Assembly: GCA_905215395.1 (NCBI GenBank)
Contig: CAJMQA010000019.1
Span: 1-21,387 of the forward strand
Direction of reading: 5' to 3'
DNA: 21,387 nucleotides
Source: an uncultured bacterium
GTDB taxonomy: Bacteria; Bacteroidota; Bacteroidia; Bacteroidales; Marinifilaceae
The notes under the pieces were generated by a model, which searched no databases, had not been told where the DNA came from, and was given only the letters and a program-made list of their open reading frames with translations. Shown here in pieces: positions 13,877 to 21,387 of the stretch (within the stretch, counting starts at the first letter, position 1; every line of letters begins with the position of its first letter). The position numbers were made by a program, and so were the translations under genes.

Positions 13877-16800
13877 ATGGGTTTTAATGATATTTTAAAA
13901 AGCCTGTTCGGAAATAAGTCCGACCGGGATATGAAGGAATTGATGCCGATCGTGGCTAAAGTGAATGCCGAGTGGAATAAAGTGAAGGATTTAAGTCATG
14001 ATGAATTGCGTGCCGTTGCCGAAGATATGAAAAAACAGGTGCGTGAATACATTGCTGAAGAAGAGGGTGAGATTGCTGCTTTGAAGCAAAAGGTGGAGGA
14101 AGAAAAGCCTTCAATCGAGGAAAGGGAAGAGATTTATTCCCGGATTGATAAACTGGAGGAACAGATTGATAAGAAGGTGGAAGAGGTGTTGACTGAGCTG
14201 ATGCCGAAGGCTTTTGCTGTCATGAAAGATACAGCTCGTCGCTTTAAGGAAAATGCGGAAATAGAGGTGACTGCAACTCAGTTTGACCGGGATTTGGCTG
14301 TTAACCATGATTTTGTAGAAATAGAGGGAGATAAAGCCATCTATTTCAATTCCTGGATTGCAGGAGGAAATGAAATAACCTGGGATATGGTTCACTATGA
14401 TGTACAGCTGATTGGTGGTGCCGTTCTGCATCAGGGAAAGATCGCAGAGATGGCGACTGGTGAAGGTAAGACTCTGGTGGCAACCTTGCCGGTATTCCTG
14501 AATGCTTTGAGCGGTAGAGGGGTGCATGTGGTGACTGTAAATGATTATTTGGCTAAACGTGACTCGGAATGGATGGGAACTCTTTACATGTTCCATGGGC
14601 TTTCAGTGGATTGTATCGACAAACATCAGCCCAATTCAACGGAACGTCGGCAGGCCTATATGGCTGACATTACTTTCGGTACCAATAATGAATTTGGTTT
14701 TGATTATCTGCGTGATAATATGGCTATCAATCCGGAAGATTTGGTACAACGTAAACACAATTATGCGATTGTCGATGAGGTCGACTCTGTGTTAATTGAT
14801 GATGCCCGTACTCCTTTGATTATTTCCGGCCCGGTACCCAAGGGGGATGACCAGATGTTTGATGAATATAAGCCCCGCGTGGAACGTTTGGTGAAAATGC
14901 AGCGTGAACTGGTAATGAAAATATTCAATGATGCCAAAGAATTGCTGAGTAGTGATGATCCGAAAAAGCGGAAAGAGGGAGGTATTTTATTGCTGAGAGC
15001 TCATAAAGGATTGCCTAAATATAAACCATTAATCAAATTCCTGAGTGAAGAAGGAAACAAATCAATGCTGATCAAGACAGAAAATGAGTACATGCAGGAA
15101 AATAACCGGAGAATGCCGGAAATTACCGATCCTCTCTATTTTGTCATTGATGAGAAGTTAAATTCTATAGATTTGACTGATAAAGGTCATGATACCATTA
15201 CAGCAGCGGGAGAAGATCCGAAATTCTTTATTTTGCCGGATATTGGATCTGAAATAGCAGAAATAGAGAAGAATATAAAAGATGACAAAGAGAAACTGGC
15301 GAAGAAGGATGAATTGATTCAGAATTATGCCATGAAGTCGGAACGGGTTCATACAGTGAATCAGTTGTTGAAAGCGTATACTTTGTTTGAAATTGATGTG
15401 GAGTATGTGGTTCTTGATAATAAGGTGAAGATTGTTGATGAACAGACAGGGCGTATAATGGAAGGCCGGCGTTATTCCGACGGTTTGCATCAGGCAATTG
15501 AAGCCAAGGAAAATGTAAAAGTTGAGGCTGCAACTCAGACTTTTGCAACCATTACTCTGCAGAACTATTTCCGTATGTATCACAAACTGGCAGGTATGAC
15601 GGGTACAGCAGAGACAGAGGCCGGTGAGTTCTGGGATATTTATAAGCTGGATGTGGTGGTTATCCCAACCAACCGTCCAATCGTCCGCATAGATGCTAAT
15701 GATTTTGTTTATAAGACTAAACGTGAGAAATACAATGCCGTGATTGAAGAAATTGTCCGTCTGGTGGATTTGGGACGTCCGGTATTGGTTGGTACTACTT
15801 CTGTAGAAGTATCGGAATTATTGAGCCGTATGTTGAAAATGCGGGGAATCAAACACAATGTACTGAATGCGAAGTTGCATCAGCGGGAGGCTGATATCGT
15901 GGCTGAGGCAGGAAAATCAAAGACTGTGACCATAGCTACCAATATGGCTGGCCGTGGTACTGATATTAAACTAAGTCCGGAAGTGAAAGAGGCTGGTGGT
16001 TTGGCGATCATTGGTACAGAGCGTCATGATTCCCGCCGGGTTGACCGTCAGTTGAGAGGTCGTGCCGGACGTCAGGGAGATCCGGGTTCTTCCCAGTTCT
16101 TTGTATCTCTGGAAGATGATCTGATGCGTCTGTTCAGTTCGGAACGTATTATCCGTGTGATGGACCGTCTGGGACATCAGGAAGGGGATGTGATACAGCA
16201 CTCTATGATAACCAAATCCATTGAACGTGCCCAGAAGAAGGTGGAGGAAAATAATTTTGGTATCCGGAAGCGTTTGCTGGAGTATGATGATGTGATGAAT
16301 TCCCAGCGTACTGTGATTTATAAACAGCGTCGTCAGGCTTTATTAGGAGAACGTATAGGTGTGGCTGTCGCAAACAATACTTATGATGTATGTGAGTCTA
16401 TAGTTAATGAATATCAGCCTGTAAATGATCCGGAAGGATTCCGTATGGAGGTTCTCCGGGTATTGTCTGTGGATTTTGAAATTGATCCGGAAGAATTCCA
16501 GAAGATCAAACCGGATGAACTGACTGAAAGATTATATCAGTATGTTCGGAAGGCCTATAACCGTAAAGTAGAGCATATTGCTCAACAAGCTTATCCGGTA
16601 ATCAAAAATGTTTTTGAAAATCGTGGGGATGTCTTTAAGAATATCGTGGTTCCATTTACCGACGGTCAGAAAATGTATAGTGTTGTAACCAATCTGGAAA
16701 AAGCTTACCGTACTAACGGAGAAGATTTGATGCGTTCATATGAGAAGTCGGTAATTCTGGCTCATATAGACGATGCCTGGAAAGAACATTTGCGGGAAAT

Positions 16801-17167
16801 GGACGATTTGAAGCAATCTGTGCAAAATGCGGCCTATGAACAGAAAGATCCGTTATTGATCTATAAATTTGAGTCTTATAATCTGTTTAAGTCGATGGTA
16901 GAGAAGATCAATAAGGGTATGGTATCGACCTTGATGAAAGGACAGATCCCAATGCAGGAACCGGAACGTGTCCGGGAGGCCGAACAGCGTAAGACAGATT
17001 TGAGTAAGATGCGGGAAAGCCGTACTGAGACTCAGGCAGCTGCTGCTGCCAATAATGCGCCGGCACGTCATGAACCTGTAAAAGTGGGGCCGAGGGTTGG
17101 ACGTAATGATCCTTGTCCATGTGGCAGTGGTTTGAAGTTTAAAAATTGTCACGGGAAAAATGAATAG
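13877..17167 (+). CDS. secA: Protein translocase subunit SecA
   Basis: SecA is the ATPase motor that pushes preproteins through SecYEG. The 1096-residue length fits Bacteroidetes SecA, which is longer than the roughly 900 residues of E. coli. Visible motifs are: Walker A MATGEGKT (192-199); Walker B/DEAD-like IVDEVDSVLIDDARTPLI (298-314); the helicase motif III/VI region with TNMAGRGTDIKL and RQLRGRAGRQGDPGSSQF; and the C-terminal zinc-binding tail NDPCPCGSGLKFKNCHG (Cys-x-Cys...Cys-His). Extra residues relative to E. coli lie in a charged N-terminal coiled-coil segment (about 60-105) and in an insert around residues 360-480. It is the first gene of a probable secA-lgt-guaD operon, with 25 bases to lgt. 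No -7 element was found directly upstream, so the promoter may lie within the broken gene or farther back. Confidence 0.98.
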   Translation: MGFNDILKSLFGNKSDRDMKELMPIVAKVNAEWNKVKDLSHDELRAVAEDMKKQVREYIAEEEGEIAALKQKVEEEKPSIEEREEIYSRIDKLEEQIDKKVEEVLTELMPKAFAVMKDTARRFKENAEIEVTATQFDRDLAVNHDFVEIEGDKAIYFNSWIAGGNEITWDMVHYDVQLIGGAVLHQGKIAEMATGEGKTLVATLPVFLNALSGRGVHVVTVNDYLAKRDSEWMGTLYMFHGLSVDCIDKHQPNSTERRQAYMADITFGTNNEFGFDYLRDNMAINPEDLVQRKHNYAIVDEVDSVLIDDARTPLIISGPVPKGDDQMFDEYKPRVERLVKMQRELVMKIFNDAKELLSSDDPKKRKEGGILLLRAHKGLPKYKPLIKFLSEEGNKSMLIKTENEYMQENNRRMPEITDPLYFVIDEKLNSIDLTDKGHDTITAAGEDPKFFILPDIGSEIAEIEKNIKDDKEKLAKKDELIQNYAMKSERVHTVNQLLKAYTLFEIDVEYVVLDNKVKIVDEQTGRIMEGRRYSDGLHQAIEAKENVKVEAATQTFATITLQNYFRMYHKLAGMTGTAETEAGEFWDIYKLDVVVIPTNRPIVRIDANDFVYKTKREKYNAVIEEIVRLVDLGRPVLVGTTSVEVSELLSRMLKMRGIKHNVLNAKLHQREADIVAEAGKSKTVTIATNMAGRGTDIKLSPEVKEAGGLAIIGTERHDSRRVDRQLRGRAGRQGDPGSSQFFVSLEDDLMRLFSSERIIRVMDRLGHQEGDVIQHSMITKSIERAQKKVEENNFGIRKRLLEYDDVMNSQRTVIYKQRRQALLGERIGVAVANNTYDVCESIVNEYQPVNDPEGFRMEVLRVLSVDFEIDPEEFQKIKPDELTERLYQYVRKAYNRKVEHIAQQAYPVIKNVFENRGDVFKNIVVPFTDGQKMYSVVTNLEKAYRTNGEDLMRSYEKSVILAHIDDAWKEHLREMDDLKQSVQNAAYEQKDPLLIYKFESYNLFKSMVEKINKGMVSTLMKGQIPMQEPERVREAEQRKTDLSKMRESRTETQAAAAANNAPARHEPVKVGPRVGRNDPCPCGSGLKFKNCHGKNE

Positions 17168-17192
17168 TAATTAATGATATAAATCAAAACAC

Positions 17193-18059
17193 ATGATATC
17201 ATTATTTATCAACTGGGATATAAGTCCTGAAATAATCAATCTGGGTGGAATATCCATCCGCTATTATGGGTTACTGTTTGCCTTGGCATTTATTCTGGGC
17301 TATAAGGTGGAAGAAAAAATGTTTAAGTCGGAAGGATTGCCGATGGCCTGGCTTGATAAGTTATGGCTGTATGTTGCCATTGCAACGATTATAGGTGCGC
17401 GGTTAGGGCATTGTATATTTTACGATTGGGCTTATTATAGCCAGCATCCTTTGGAAATGATACTTCCTGTACGTTTTACACCGGACTTTAAGTTTACCGG
17501 ATATCAGGGATTGGCAAGCCATGGTGCTGCTGTCGGTATTATTGCCGGTTTGTGGTATTATTCACGGAAGGTGAGCAGGAAATCCATTTTTTGGATTCTT
17601 GATCGGGCGGTGATCCCGATAGCTTTAGCCGGTTTCTTTATCCGTATGGGAAATCTGATGAACTCAGAAATTGTGGGTTTGCCGACAGAATTGCCCTGGG
17701 GATTCCGGTTTTTGAATTCCGGTTTGCATAATCCGGAATTACCCCGGCATCCGGCTCAGTTATATGAAGCTATCTGTTACCTGATCAGTTTCTTTATACT
17801 GATGCATCTTTATTGGCGGACAAACGTAAAGAAAAATATGGGATTTATCTTCGGGGTCTTCCTGATACTTATTTTTACTGCCCGTTTTGTCATTGAGTTT
17901 GCAAAGGAGGTTCAGGAACCTTGGGAAGCTGGAATGGCTTTGAATATGGGACAAATTCTGAGTATTCCTTTTGTTTTGGTGGGTATTTTTATGCTCTGGT
18001 ATAGCAGAAAATTACCCGATCCGGGGACAAAATTTCCGAAAGAGGTAAAGAAGAAATAG
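17193..18059 (+). CDS. lgt: Prolipoprotein diacylglyceryl transferase
   Basis: Lgt transfers diacylglycerol from phosphatidylglycerol to the lipobox cysteine of prelipoproteins, in the inner membrane. The 288-residue protein has about seven membrane segments. Diagnostic residues are: GARLGH around residue 70; ASHGAA with the essential His110 (the usual text is SHGG, so one Gly is Ala here); the signature RMGNLMNSE (151-159) matching R-x-G-N-x-x-N-x-E; and HPAQLYEA. It lies 25 bases after secA and 10 bases before guaD on the same strand. The secA-lgt coupling makes sense because lipoproteins are Sec substrates. The ATG start gives a normal N-terminus for the family. Confidence 0.97.
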   Translation: MISLFINWDISPEIINLGGISIRYYGLLFALAFILGYKVEEKMFKSEGLPMAWLDKLWLYVAIATIIGARLGHCIFYDWAYYSQHPLEMILPVRFTPDFKFTGYQGLASHGAAVGIIAGLWYYSRKVSRKSIFWILDRAVIPIALAGFFIRMGNLMNSEIVGLPTELPWGFRFLNSGLHNPELPRHPAQLYEAICYLISFFILMHLYWRTNVKKNMGFIFGVFLILIFTARFVIEFAKEVQEPWEAGMALNMGQILSIPFVLVGIFMLWYSRKLPDPGTKFPKEVKKK

Positions 18060-18069
18060 GCAGGGGCTT

Positions 18070-18540
18070 ATGTACGAGAAAAGATTTATGGAAAAAGCCA
18101 TTCAATTGGCGGTTGAAAATGCAGAGAACGGAATCGGAGGGCCGTTTGGGGCTGTAGTTGTAAAAGGTGGAGAGATTATTGCGGCTTGCGGAAATTCTGT
18201 GACGTCTGATAATGATCCGACTGCCCATGCGGAGGTTAATGCTATCCGGGAAGCTTGCCGGAAGTTGGGGACTTTCCAGTTGGAAGGTTGTGAAGTTTAT
18301 GCCAGTTGTGAGCCTTGTCCTATGTGCTTGGGAGCCATTTATTGGGCTCGTCCAGCTAAGGTATATTTTGCTTCTACTAAGGAAGATGCTGCAAAGGCTG
18401 GTTTTGATGATTCTTTTATATATAAAGAGATTGTCCTGCCGGAAGCAGAACGGGCTATCCCTTTTCTGAATGAAAAGGTAACCGGAGCAGGGGAGGAGTT
18501 TAGATTGTGGCAGAAGAATGAAAATAAGAGAGAATATTAA
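18070..18540 (+). CDS. guaD: Guanine deaminase, cytidine-deaminase-fold (GuaD type)
   Basis: Predicted to hydrolyse guanine to xanthine and ammonia in the cytoplasm (purine salvage). The 156-residue protein reads along its whole length like Bacillus GuaD. Zinc ligands are His53, Cys83 and Cys86, with catalytic Glu55, in the motifs TAHAEVNAIREA and CEPCPMCLGAIYWARP. The guanine-deaminase-specific segment GFDDSFIYKEI and the C-terminal end KREY are both present, which favours guanine deaminase over tRNA adenosine deaminase TadA or a cytosine deaminase. It begins 10 bases after lgt and ends at a terminator, so it is the last gene of the operon. An unlinked purine-type NCS2 permease is nearby at 12088. 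Confidence 0.88.
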   Translation: MYEKRFMEKAIQLAVENAENGIGGPFGAVVVKGGEIIAACGNSVTSDNDPTAHAEVNAIREACRKLGTFQLEGCEVYASCEPCPMCLGAIYWARPAKVYFASTKEDAAKAGFDDSFIYKEIVLPEAERAIPFLNEKVTGAGEEFRLWQKNENKREY

Positions 18541-18550
18541 TAACCGGAAT

Positions 18551-18582
18551 AAAAAAAGAGATCAGCATGCTGATCTCTTTTT

Positions 18583-18584
<2 letters not shown>
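18551..18584. terminator. Bidirectional terminator: perfect 34-bp palindrome
   Basis: A run of seven A, GAGATCAGCA, its exact reverse complement and seven T form a 34-base perfect palindrome centred at 18567/18568. On either strand it gives a GC-containing stem followed by a T-run. It serves guaD on the plus strand (10 bases after its stop) and the tRNA gene on the minus strand. Confidence 0.88.
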
Positions 18585-18665
<81 letters not shown>

Positions 18666-18671
<6 letters not shown>

Positions 18672-18682
18672 TTTTAGTATCG
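18666..18682 (-). other. Leader hairpin of pre-tRNA-fMet copy 1
   Basis: The minus-strand RNA can form a 6-bp stem CGAUAC/GUAUUG around the loop UAAAA, at the predicted 5' end of the transcript. One pair is G·U where copy 2 has A-U, so pairing is kept only in the minus-strand RNA. Its role is unknown. Confidence 0.45.
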
Positions 18683-18688
18683 CGGGGA

Positions 18689-18720
18689 CAAAGGTATGAA
18701 TTTATTTTGAATATTTGAAA
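18689..18720 (-). promoter_or_regulatory. Promoter of tRNA-fMet copy 1
   Basis: On the minus strand TTTC (18717-18720), 20 bases, then TACCTTTG (18689-18696) fits TTTG-N19-21-TAnnTTTG with one mismatch in the -33 element. A T/A-rich imperfect palindrome at 18701-18724 overlaps the -33 element and could weakly end the fucosidase transcript. Confidence 0.65.
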
Positions 18721-18725
18721 TAAAG

Positions 18726-20111
18726 TCATATCTCTTTTACAGAAAATGCGCTAAAGTTGGTAATATCAACCTGAGCAACGGATTTTGTCACTGTTAACCT
18801 TAAAGCTGTTGTTTCTGTTGGTGGTATTTTTTCGATACGTTTGTGCCCTACAGATTTTCCTTGGCAGATAGTCAGCCATTTCCCATTTATTTTGGCTTCG
18901 ATTTTATAACTGCGGATGCGCTCTCCGTTTTTGATATTTTCTTGTATAATACAGTAATTGATGAGGTATTTTTTTCCAAGATCAAGGATTAGTACTTTTT
19001 GGTTTCCGCTTGTTTGTGCCAGGGGAGAAGAGAAACGGCGTTTGATTTCTTTTCCGAATTCTTCGAGTCTTTGAGTATCACCTGTCGGTAATAAGCCTGT
19101 CGGATCAGGGGTTAATCCCAGAATTAAAGTTGCGTTTCTGCCAACCGATTTCTCATATTTATCCATCAGGATTTCCAGGGAATAGATATTATCCTCATCA
19201 CCGGGTTCCCAAAACCATTCATGTCTTCCGTTTGCACCCCGCAGAGGAGTGTCTGCCATTGCCGGAACCCAGTATCTGCCGTTTTCGTCTCCGTGCTTCA
19301 GCAATTCAATCAGATTGGTATTGGATTCGATCCGTTTATGATGGGAGCAAGGGACGGGAAATGTGGACCAACAAGGGTAACCCACAGTTCCCGTTTCAGA
19401 ACCTCCCCAACGAAAGTCTGCCCGGTCGATATTGTGGTAAAACAGGCAATGGGGCTGGTATTTATTGACGATAGGCTCTACATCCGGTCCGTCTTCCCGG
19501 GGGTCGTCTGCTCCTCCGTCAAACCAGATCATAAAAAGCTTTCCATACCGGCTGCACAATTCCGTAACCATCTTTTCACAAAATCTTTTGTACCAGTTCT
19601 GCCGGTTTTCAGCAAATTCTCCTGTTCCTTCTGTTTTGAAATTATGAATTCCCAGCAGAGAATTCCAGCGGATGCCAATATAAATCCCTGGTTGTAAACC
19701 GTATTTCCGGCAGGAATTTACAAAATCCTGAACAATGTCTCCTTTACCATCCTGCCATTTTATTGCTTTTAAACAGTAAGGATTGATATCACTCCGCCAC
19801 AATCCGAATCCCGTTTCATGAGTAGCGGTTAAAATAGCGAATTTGCATCCGGCGGCTTTGGCTGCGCGAACCCACTGATCTGTGTCAAGCTTTGCCGGAT
19901 TAAAGATATTATAATCTTCAACGGGTTTTATCCGGTTGGTGTATTGGGAATAACGTATGCTGTCAAATACATGCAGGTCGTAATGAAAAATTGCACCTAG
20001 TTCCGCTTCATGCCATTTTAATTGATGAGGTTTAGGGATAATAATTTCCTGAGCCTGAAGTGAGGTACACACAATATTCACTAATAAACAAAAGAAGAAT
20101 AGCTTTTTCAT
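18726..20111 (-). CDS. Exported GH29-like alpha-L-fucosidase with C-terminal carbohydrate-binding-like domain; divergent active-site motifs
   Basis: The protein has 461 residues. Residues 1-20 are a signal peptide (ending SLQA), so it is periplasmic or surface-bound. Residues about 28-360 have the GH29 TIM-barrel pattern: LGAIFHYDLHVF (His43), TATHETGFGLWRSD (95-108), a catalytic-nucleophile-like Asp198 in FMIWFDGGAD, and VGRNATLILGLTPDPTG (323-339). Residues about 370-461 are a beta-rich C-terminal domain like the discoidin/F5-8C type module of many GH29 enzymes. Two positions differ from the family as I recall it: the KHHDGF motif is THETGF, and the segment usually read as PAExD (acid/base Glu) is PAMAD, with Glu298 and Glu302 nearby. 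Fucose release from host glycans is the default reading, but specificity or activity may differ. It has its own promoter and lies between two tRNA-fMet genes. Confidence 0.8.
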   Translation of the reverse strand: MKKLFFFCLLVNIVCTSLQAQEIIIPKPHQLKWHEAELGAIFHYDLHVFDSIRYSQYTNRIKPVEDYNIFNPAKLDTDQWVRAAKAAGCKFAILTATHETGFGLWRSDINPYCLKAIKWQDGKGDIVQDFVNSCRKYGLQPGIYIGIRWNSLLGIHNFKTEGTGEFAENRQNWYKRFCEKMVTELCSRYGKLFMIWFDGGADDPREDGPDVEPIVNKYQPHCLFYHNIDRADFRWGGSETGTVGYPCWSTFPVPCSHHKRIESNTNLIELLKHGDENGRYWVPAMADTPLRGANGRHEWFWEPGDEDNIYSLEILMDKYEKSVGRNATLILGLTPDPTGLLPTGDTQRLEEFGKEIKRRFSSPLAQTSGNQKVLILDLGKKYLINYCIIQENIKNGERIRSYKIEAKINGKWLTICQGKSVGHKRIEKIPPTETTALRLTVTKSVAQVDITNFSAFSVKEI

Positions 20112-20139
20112 TTTTGTTCTTATTGATTAAATATGTATA

Positions 20140-20170
20140 CAAATATATAAATATAGAATCAAAATGCAAT
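20140..20170 (-). promoter_or_regulatory. Promoter of the fucosidase gene
   Basis: On the minus strand ATTG (20167-20170), 19 bases, then TATATTTG (20140-20147) matches the Bacteroidetes promoter with one mismatch. It lies 28 bases before the ATG at 20111. Confidence 0.6.
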
Positions 20171-20216
20171 ATATACTGATTTTTCAATTTTACGTAATTT
20201 TTTGCATTTGGAAAAT

Positions 20217-20251
20217 AAAAAAAGAGAATAGCTTTATACCATTCTCTTTTT
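20217..20251 (-). terminator. Terminator of tRNA-fMet copy 2
   Basis: An 11-bp stem AAAAAGAGAAT/ATTCTCTTTTT (20219-20229 and 20241-20251) has an 11-base loop. On the minus strand it is followed by TTATTTTCC, so it ends the tRNA transcript before the fucosidase promoter. Confidence 0.75.
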
Positions 20252-20252
20252 A

Positions 20253-20335
<83 letters not shown>

Positions 20336-20341
<6 letters not shown>

Positions 20342-20389
20342 CTTTTGTATTGCGAGTGCAAAGATACTAATTAATTTTTATAAAACAAG
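20336..20389 (-). promoter_or_regulatory. Promoter and leader hairpin of tRNA-fMet copy 2
   Basis: On the minus strand CTTG (20386-20389), 19 bases, then TATCTTTG (20359-20366) matches the promoter with one mismatch. The transcript would begin with a 6-bp hairpin CAAUAC/GUAUUG (20336-20352), the counterpart of the one before copy 1. Confidence 0.65.
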
Positions 20390-20420
20390 TATTTGTGAAA
20401 AAAAATATTGTTTTCTTTCT

Positions 20421-20428
20421 TATCTTTG
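20421..20428 (+). promoter_or_regulatory. -7 promoter element of the EamA permease gene
   Basis: TATCTTTG matches TAnnTTTG and lies 23 bases before the ATG at 20452. A TTTG at 20392-20395 is 25 bases upstream, too far for a strong -33. This promoter is divergent from the tRNA promoter. Confidence 0.55.
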
Positions 20429-20451
20429 TCTATTGAATTAAAAAGTAGTTT

Positions 20452-21387
20452 ATGAGTCGATTGAAAGGATTAATATTTGGTGTGATTTCCTCTTCTACCT
20501 TTGGGTTAATTCCTCTTTTTGCCCTTCCGGCTATTCAGGGAGGAATCGGGGTAGATTCTGTGATGTTTTATCGGTTTGGTATCTCCGCTTTCGTGTTGGG
20601 GATTTGGTTGTTGATCCGGCAGTATGACCTGAGAATAAGTTTCAGAGAATTGCTGACTTTGTCAGGATTAGGTATATTTTATGCCATGACGGCTTTATTA
20701 TTAACTACTTCCTATTTGTATATCCCAAGTGGTATAGCTACGACTATCCACTTTTTATATCCGGTAGTGGTTACGGCCGTGATGATATTGTTTTTTAAGG
20801 ATAAGGTTTCTTTGCCTTTGATACTGGCAACTTTGATGGCCATTTCGGGGGTTTATTTGCTGAGTAATAATAGTGCGGCGGGAAACATCAGTCTGAAAGG
20901 GCTGGTGTTGGTACTGGCAACAGTGGTGACCTATGCCCTGTATATTGTAGGAGTAAATAAAAGCTGTGTGCATAAAATGGACGGTCTGAAATTGACTTTC
21001 TATGTATTATTGGCTGGAACAGTGGTATTTGCATTGAATTTATTGATAAAGGGGGTTCCATTGGATCTTATTCCGGATTTTAGGATTGGTGTCTATCTGG
21101 TTTTACTGGCATTAATTCCGACTTTAATTTCTGATTTTACGTTAATATTATCTGTACAACATGTCGGTTCAACCACTACTGCTGTATTGGGCTGTATGGA
21201 GCCTATGACAGCGGTGGCTATGGGAGTTTTGTTTTTGCATGAACAATTAGGGATCTGGCAGTTTCTGGGGATGCTGATTATTTTGATGGCTGTGTCTATG
21301 GTTATATTGTCCAATAGTAGGGAGGGATTTACGTTAAAGCGTTTGGTTCCTTTAAAAATCAGGAAAGTTGTGAAAAGAGTTGCCTGA
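20452..21387 (+). CDS. EamA / DMT-superfamily permease
   Basis: The 311-residue protein has ten predicted membrane segments in two EamA repeats, the 10-TMS arrangement of the drug/metabolite transporter superfamily. Recognisable repeat features are GVISSSTFGLIPLFALPA at the start, LTTSYLYIPSGIATTIHFLYPV closing the first repeat, and VGSTTTAVLGCMEPMTAVAMGVLFLHE closing the second repeat (the usual A...EP...G...GE pattern). The C-terminus is basic (KRLVPLKIRKVVKRVA), as expected for a cytoplasmic tail. The family exports amino acids, sugars or other metabolites; the substrate cannot be read from the sequence. The TGA stop is the last codon of the window, so the gene is complete. It stands alone downstream of its own promoter. 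Confidence 0.9.
   Translation: MSRLKGLIFGVISSSTFGLIPLFALPAIQGGIGVDSVMFYRFGISAFVLGIWLLIRQYDLRISFRELLTLSGLGIFYAMTALLLTTSYLYIPSGIATTIHFLYPVVVTAVMILFFKDKVSLPLILATLMAISGVYLLSNNSAAGNISLKGLVLVLATVVTYALYIVGVNKSCVHKMDGLKLTFYVLLAGTVVFALNLLIKGVPLDLIPDFRIGVYLVLLALIPTLISDFTLILSVQHVGSTTTAVLGCMEPMTAVAMGVLFLHEQLGIWQFLGMLIILMAVSMVILSNSREGFTLKRLVPLKIRKVVKRVA

Noticed and set aside
14111..14596. 161-residue minus-strand open frame inside secA
   Set aside because: It is antisense to the SecA helicase core, and its His/Ser/Ile-rich composition is typical of an antisense shadow.
18070..18540. tRNA adenosine deaminase TadA
   Set aside because: The GFDDSFIYKEI segment, the KREY end and the zinc-ligand positions 53/83/86 match guanine deaminase instead.

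Overview
The window looks like chromosomal DNA of a Bacteroidota member, most likely an intestinal Bacteroidales. The reasons are: a TonB-dependent receptor opening with a carboxypeptidase-regulatory-like domain; a DUF4468 protein; an unusually long (1096-residue) SecA; an exported GH29-type fucosidase; many promoters with the Bacteroidetes -7 element TAnnTTTG; and start codons without clear Shine-Dalgarno sequences. An Odoribacter-like relative is a guess that the sequence alone cannot settle. There are no insertion sequences, integrases, phage genes or CRISPR arrays.

Layout. Positions 1-2417 (minus strand): the start of an exported DUF4468/flavin-reductase-like fusion that runs off the left edge, preceded by a 14-helix MFS drug exporter. 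Positions 2502-4822 (plus): a PiT phosphate permease with a PhoU-like tail, headed by three 7-base direct repeats at 11-base period that look like a Pho box replacing the -33 element. Positions 4936-8642 (minus): a TonB-dependent outer-membrane protein and a pair of half-size chromate-transporter-family proteins. Positions 8672-11318 (minus): a two-gene unit of a signal-less HtrA-like protease with a zinc ribbon and a 450-residue unknown protein. These two appear to share a YbjN/CesT-like domain, which makes this the best candidate for an undescribed system in the window. Positions 11348-13368: a TetR regulator divergent from an NCS2 nucleobase permease. Positions 13408-13851: a small secreted-protein gene that appears broken by two frameshifts. 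Positions 13877-18540: a probable secA-lgt-guaD operon (protein export, lipoprotein lipidation, guanine deamination) closed by a perfect 34-bp palindromic terminator. Positions 18551-20389: two nearly identical initiator tRNA genes on the minus strand, on either side of a divergent GH29-like fucosidase. Positions 20421-21387: an EamA/DMT permease.

How the genes fit together. Most of the window is envelope and transport work: phosphate, nucleobase, drug and small-molecule permeases, an outer-membrane receptor, the Sec motor and lipoprotein maturation. The NCS2 permease and GuaD could together serve purine salvage, but they are not in one operon. The fucosidase suggests host-glycan use, although two active-site motifs differ from the usual GH29 pattern. 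All intergenic stretches longer than about 300 bases (13369-13876 and 20112-20451) are accounted for by the broken gene, or by promoters, the second tRNA gene and its terminator.
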